Source: Anaerolineae bacterium (lineage in GTDB: Bacteria; Chloroflexota; Anaerolineae; JAAYZQ01). From it: a stretch of 17,985 bases of DNA. The notes beneath the pieces are model-generated. The model ran no database searches. It saw nothing but the letters and a program-made list of their open reading frames with translations, and had not been told where the DNA came from. The translations under genes and the position numbers were made by a program. Positions 14,587 through 17,985 of this stretch are shown here, piece by piece. The stretch lies in contig JAFGOG010000130.1 of NCBI GenBank assembly GCA_016926595.1, positions 1-17,985 on the forward strand. Direction: 5' to 3'. Each line of letters starts with the position of its first letter. Within the stretch, counting starts at the first letter, position 1.

Positions 14587-15774
14587 TTACGCCCGACCAG
14601 CGGCTCGCACCGCAAGCTCCTCAAACTCCTCGTGCGACAGACCGAGATCGGCCAGGAACGGCTCAAGCATCGCTGGCTCCCAGGGTTCTGCCCGTTCCCT
14701 GCGCTCTAACTCCAGTGCTTCTTCCCGTCCCATCCGACCGGCTCTTACCCATCCGCTGTGGCGGATAGTATTCGGCATCAGGTCAGGGTACTTGAGCATT
14801 TGCACATACAGCTTGATCTCTGCCACGGCACAGTCAAGGTGCTCAACCTTCCCCATCGAGTTCCATCCCATTTGCTCCACAAGCGTTGCCTTGATCTCGG
14901 CTTCATTGACGTCGACATAGTCATAGAGCTCGATGATTTTCGGCCCAGGGAGGGGGGCGAGCCCCGATCCGCGCAGGGCTTTCCGTGCCCCGGTGTGAAT
15001 GGCCGACCAGGCCCTGCGCGGCAGACCCTGGGGCAACAGCCGGGCCGTCCCATGGGAAAGCCTGCTCAGCGCGGGCCGTTCGTAACCATGGACCAGAAAG
15101 GGATCAGCGCGGCCATCCAATCGTTCCCCACCGATCACCTGCTTGAACAGACTCAGGCTCCCTCCCTGAAACACTTCGGGCATTCGGCCATCACTGAGAT
15201 ACGTTGGCCGCTTGCCATGACCGGTCATCACCAGTGGAACAGAAAAGGCCTGGGCCACCGCCCGTATCGCCACCTCAATGCCGCGGTTGCACGCCACACA
15301 GAACTCGCCGGCGTTGCGCATGGTCAAACCGTACAGGTCCAGCATCGTAGCGCGGTTCATACGGTAAACCATATGGTCGGCGCCAGTAGCCTGCAGCGCA
15401 TTTTCAATGTTCGCACGTGCACCCTCTGTCAGATACCCGTTGTCCAGTGTGGCACATAGGCACCTCAATCCATAGACCTGGCTGCACAGATACAGCGCAT
15501 AGGTGCTGTCCTTGCCGCCGCTCAAGGGAACCACGCAGTCGTAGGGACTCTTACTCTCTTGGGCCCCGCGAATGAGCTGGCTCAACTGCTCTTTGCGTTC
15601 CTCTTGGGTCCGTTCCAGCTCCGCAGCCAACAGGTCGTAGGCCCTGCAGTGGGTGCAGACCCCGGCTTCATCCAGCTCCACGCTGGGCAGGCTGGTGGGT
15701 AGGATACACCGCGCGCACCTTTCAATCCCCTGCGGAACATCAGGGCTTTCAAGCTTGTCGTCGTTATGCCCCAT
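14587..15774 (-). CDS. PP-loop ATPase, N-acetyl sugar amidotransferase (WbpG)-related
   Basis: A 395-residue ATP pyrophosphatase of the HUP fold, distantly like WbpG-type N-acetyl sugar amidotransferases. A four-cysteine, probably zinc-binding, N-terminus is visible: C20-x2-C23 and C40-x2-C43. The PP-loop SGGKDS is at 85-90, after PYDCVVPL. Further shared motifs are CLCATLDNGYL (105-115), NIENAL (122-127), FCVAC (158-162), HLDC (312-315) and RHSGWVRAGRM (338-348). Classical WbpG lacks the FCxxC site as far as I recall, so the chemistry (amidation or sulfur transfer) is uncertain. The ATG at 15774 has GGAGG eight bases upstream (15783-15787) and is preferred over in-frame starts at 15789 and 15834, the last of which overlaps the upstream gene. 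No HisH/HisF-like partner is adjacent. A diverged paralog lies at 16977-17985. Confidence 0.82.
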   Translation of the reverse strand: MGHNDDKLESPDVPQGIERCARCILPTSLPSVELDEAGVCTHCRAYDLLAAELERTQEERKEQLSQLIRGAQESKSPYDCVVPLSGGKDSTYALYLCSQVYGLRCLCATLDNGYLTEGARANIENALQATGADHMVYRMNRATMLDLYGLTMRNAGEFCVACNRGIEVAIRAVAQAFSVPLVMTGHGKRPTYLSDGRMPEVFQGGSLSLFKQVIGGERLDGRADPFLVHGYERPALSRLSHGTARLLPQGLPRRAWSAIHTGARKALRGSGLAPLPGPKIIELYDYVDVNEAEIKATLVEQMGWNSMGKVEHLDCAVAEIKLYVQMLKYPDLMPNTIRHSGWVRAGRMGREEALELERRERAEPWEPAMLEPFLADLGLSHEEFEELAVRAAGRA

Positions 15775-15782
15775 TAGGCGTT

Positions 15783-15787
15783 CCTCC
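15783..15787 (-). promoter_or_regulatory. Shine-Dalgarno GGAGG that fixes the PP-loop ATPase start at 15774
   Basis: A perfect GGAGG lies in the 22-base gap after the upstream glycosyltransferase stop, eight bases before ATG 15774. This makes the longer starts at 15789 and 15834 less likely. Confidence 0.6.
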
Positions 15788-15796
15788 ATGCTCAAT

Positions 15797-16921
15797 TCAG
15801 GCTTTCTCAAGAGGTTGTAGCCCACCCTGGCCAATGGGTGAGGTGTGAACCCGGCCGCTGCACGCCCTTTGACCCAAGCACCTGCGCTTCAGGGCAAAGA
15901 GGGATCTTAGTGCTTCTGGCCAGAGGCTGGCCAGGAGGTAAACGAACCGGTATTTGAGTCCTGGTCTCAGGCGTACCGCTTCCTTCAACCGTCCTTGCCC
16001 TGCCCGCCATTCAGCCTCATCGACAATGTTCTTCCGTCCCAGGCGGTAGAGCAGGCGGGCCTGACTGGCGAGCTCGAGCGCTGCAAACTGCGGCGAACCC
16101 AAGGCTTCCTCTCGGGCTGCCTCGTCCCCTGCAAGCTGGTTCATAAGGAGCGTGCGAAAAAAGAGATCGCGTGTCTCGGCTGGAAGCCGGGGAAAGAACC
16201 CGGCGTACAGGATTTTGAACCGCCCCCGTTTCACCGATTCCTGGCGCTTCCAGTAGGCCGGACTGTCCGGATCGTAGCGCGAGGCGTTGCTGCCGTGCAC
16301 ACGATACTTGCAGGTGGGCAGGTCCAGGTAGGCAAAGACCTTGCCACGAGCCGCCAGCCGGACCCACAAGTCTTCATCCTCGGTGCCCCGCAGATCCTCG
16401 TCATAGCACGGAAACCCAATACTGTCCAGTGCCGTTCGTCGCACCACTGCCGAATGGCAGGCCAGAATGACGTTGCACAGGACCAGGTCCTTGAGCAGAT
16501 TGTCAGGATCGTGCGGCGGGCGGATGGATGCAATGCGGGCCAGATCCTGCCCAGACTCGTCGCAAAAGGTGCCATCGGTATATACGACGTCCACCTCCGG
16601 GTGAGCGTCAAGAAAGGCTATCTCCGCGGCCAACCCCCCGGGCAGTAGCAGGTCGTCCGAATCCAGGAACAAGAGATAGTGCCCACTGGAAACCTGGATA
16701 CCGAGGTTGCGGGCGGCAGATCGACCCCGGTTGGACTGGTAGCAGTAGTGGATGCGCTCGCCATAACGTGCGCGTAACGCTTCGCCCGTTCCATCTGTGG
16801 AGCCGTCGTCCACGACCACAACTTCCACGCTCGCCAGGTCCTGGCACAAGACACTGTCGATAGCCTCCTGTACCAGCCCAGCACGATTGAACGTAGGGAT
16901 GATGATACTGACGTCAATCAC
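15797..16921 (-). CDS. GT2-family glycosyltransferase
   Basis: A 374-residue GT-A enzyme. VSIIIPTFNRAGLVQEAI (4-21), VVDDGSTDGT (36-45), NRGRSAARNLGI (64-75) and FLDSDDLL (85-92, DXD site) are all intact. RGTEDEDLWVRLA (178-190) gives the catalytic acids. Beyond about residue 215 comes a helical, arginine-rich tail without membrane segments. It starts with GTG at 16921; AAGG lies about 13 bases upstream, so the ribosome-binding site is weak. It sits between the two PP-loop ATPase genes, 55 bases from one and 22 from the other. That suggests it adds the sugar whose precursor those enzymes modify, but this is inference. Confidence 0.9.
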   Translation of the reverse strand: MIDVSIIIPTFNRAGLVQEAIDSVLCQDLASVEVVVVDDGSTDGTGEALRARYGERIHYCYQSNRGRSAARNLGIQVSSGHYLLFLDSDDLLLPGGLAAEIAFLDAHPEVDVVYTDGTFCDESGQDLARIASIRPPHDPDNLLKDLVLCNVILACHSAVVRRTALDSIGFPCYDEDLRGTEDEDLWVRLAARGKVFAYLDLPTCKYRVHGSNASRYDPDSPAYWKRQESVKRGRFKILYAGFFPRLPAETRDLFFRTLLMNQLAGDEAAREEALGSPQFAALELASQARLLYRLGRKNIVDEAEWRAGQGRLKEAVRLRPGLKYRFVYLLASLWPEALRSLFALKRRCLGQRACSGRVHTSPIGQGGLQPLEKA

Positions 16922-16976
16922 GAATAGACTGCCTTACCTTGGTTGGCCGATCGCTGAAACGCAAGGGCTGAAACAT

Positions 16977-17985
16977 CTAGCGTTTCTTCCGAAATCTGTC
17001 TAATGTCCTCCAATCCCGCGCGGAGGACAGGAACTCGTCATGGCTCATGCCAATCTCCTGCAAGAAGGGAGCCAGGATCTGCGGCTCTCCAGGGCGGTTC
17101 CTCAACTCATCGTACTCCGCTTCCAAAGCTTCGGCTCGCGTCATCTCACCGAGTCGAACCAATCCGCTGCGATGCAGCGTGCCCGTGGTGAGCTCCGGGA
17201 ACTTGAGTGTGTGGATATAGAAGGGGATCTCGTGCAAGAGGCAGTCCATGTGCTCGAACTGATCTGGCGGTTTGGACCAGCCCATTTCCGCCTCGATCGT
17301 TTCGCGGAGTGTGTCATAGGGAACATCTACAAAGTCAAACAGGCCAATCGATGGCACAGCCAGCGGAATGAGATCCCACGAAATACCGAATAACCTTCTG
17401 AGCCCCACCCGGACAGCTCGATATCGATATAGATCCCTTATGAGGTCCTCACCGCGGCCTCGGAATTCGTGCCATAGCGGGCCGACATCCTTTTCTACGG
17501 GCTCTCCCCTGACGACATTTCGGAAGAAATCGACATCGCCTCCCTCCGCAAGCTCGGGCAAGATCGTCAGATAGGAGATTCTGGTGCCGGAGCCACCAAT
17601 GACCAGAGGAATCCGGAATGCCCTGGCGACGAGGTCAAAGCTCATCTCGCCATACCGGTGACAGGCCGGGCAGAACACGCCGCATTTGCTCAGGAATAGC
17701 CGGTACAGCTTCAAGAGCAGACCGCGATCGACTCGATAGAAGAGATGATCAACACCGGCCGCGGCCACCGCGTTTTCTATGTTCCTCTTGGCATGTTCAG
17801 ACAGATAGCCATTGTCAAATGTGAGGCACAGGCACTTGAGACCATGGGTCTTGGCAGCTGTGTAAAGGGTATAAGTGCTGTCCTTCCCACCACTCAGGGT
17901 GACCAGGCAATCGTAGGGCCGTCTCAACTTTTTCACCCGGTCAAACAGCCTTTCAAGCTCCCGTTCTCTGTTCAACCTGTTCTTC
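16977..17985 (-). CDS. PP-loop ATPase, WbpG-related paralog, cut by the right window edge
   Basis: At least 332 residues of a second ATP pyrophosphatase. The motifs match the paralog at 14587-15774 in order: PYDCLVTLSGGKDS (PP-loop at 28-33, numbered from the TTG at 17975), CLCLTFDNGYLSE (48-60), NIENA (65-69), FCPAC (101-105), AEMGW (229-233), HMDC (242-245) and LHRSGLVRLGEM (267-278). The frame stays open to the window end. The paralog has about 60 more N-terminal residues with four cysteines, so the real start is probably outside the window. Base composition is lower in GC than the paralog (31 of 60 G+C at 17341-17400 against 45 of 60 at 15001-15060), so they are not a recent duplication. 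Function is uncertain for the same reasons as the paralog. Confidence 0.82.
   Translation of the reverse strand, partial: KNRLNRERELERLFDRVKKLRRPYDCLVTLSGGKDSTYTLYTAAKTHGLKCLCLTFDNGYLSEHAKRNIENAVAAAGVDHLFYRVDRGLLLKLYRLFLSKCGVFCPACHRYGEMSFDLVARAFRIPLVIGGSGTRISYLTILPELAEGGDVDFFRNVVRGEPVEKDVGPLWHEFRGRGEDLIRDLYRYRAVRVGLRRLFGISWDLIPLAVPSIGLFDFVDVPYDTLRETIEAEMGWSKPPDQFEHMDCLLHEIPFYIHTLKFPELTTGTLHRSGLVRLGEMTRAEALEAEYDELRNRPGEPQILAPFLQEIGMSHDEFLSSARDWRTLDRFRKKR

Noticed and set aside
1..17985. CRISPR array, tRNA, rRNA or insertion sequence
   Set aside because: I saw no regularly spaced repeats, no cloverleaf-like or rRNA sequence, and no transposase frame or terminal inverted repeats on either strand by reading.

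Overview
The window is a dense run of genes that all lie on the minus strand, so transcription runs from high to low coordinates. It looks like part of a surface or extracellular polysaccharide locus in a GC-rich bacterium. Chloroflexota (an Anaerolineae-like lineage, probably an environmental genome) is my best guess for the host. The reasons are the C-terminal 'YLPLVLK' tail on the secreted protein, a type I recall from many Chloroflexota exported proteins, the GT39-type membrane protein, and several GTG starts. This placement is inference, because there is no rRNA or other marker gene here.

In transcription order, from right to left: a PP-loop ATPase cut by the right edge (16977-17985); a family 2 glycosyltransferase (15797-16921); a second, paralogous PP-loop ATPase with an N-terminal four-cysteine site (14587-15774); three family 2 glycosyltransferases (13577-14554, 12617-13534, 11590-12627); an O-antigen ligase/polymerase-type membrane protein (10139-11593); a sulfotransferase (9193-10122); a GT39-like membrane glycosyltransferase (7815-9164); a fifth family 2 glycosyltransferase (6895-7797); a polysaccharide deacetylase of the XrtA/PEP-CTERM-associated type (5936-6799); a GT4 glycosyltransferase (4754-5875); a GNAT-fold acyltransferase (3652-4788); a second GT4 glycosyltransferase resembling the exosortase-associated Stp1 group (2259-3512); and a secreted multidomain protein (370-2262). 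Most neighbours overlap or are separated by fewer than 100 bases, and two junctions are four-base GTGA overlaps, so a long polycistronic operon is likely. A hairpin at about 226-279 may end it. An extended -10 promoter, a Shine-Dalgarno sequence and an ATG at 43-6 appear to start the next gene, which runs off the left edge.

Taken together, eight glycosyltransferases would assemble a complex heteropolysaccharide. The polymerase/ligase protein would polymerise or attach it. The deacetylase, GNAT protein, sulfotransferase and PP-loop enzymes would decorate it or supply unusual amino or amidino sugars. The secreted protein may bind carbohydrate at the cell surface. No flippase, ABC exporter, chain-length regulator, initiating phosphoglycosyltransferase, nucleotide-sugar enzyme, exosortase or HisH/HisF-like partner is visible, so those must lie outside the window if they exist.

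The most interesting items are the pair of divergent PP-loop ATPases with shared cysteine motifs and no glutaminase partner, and the translationally coupled secreted protein with a G9 tract. No convincing plus-strand gene, RNA gene, mobile element or CRISPR array was found.
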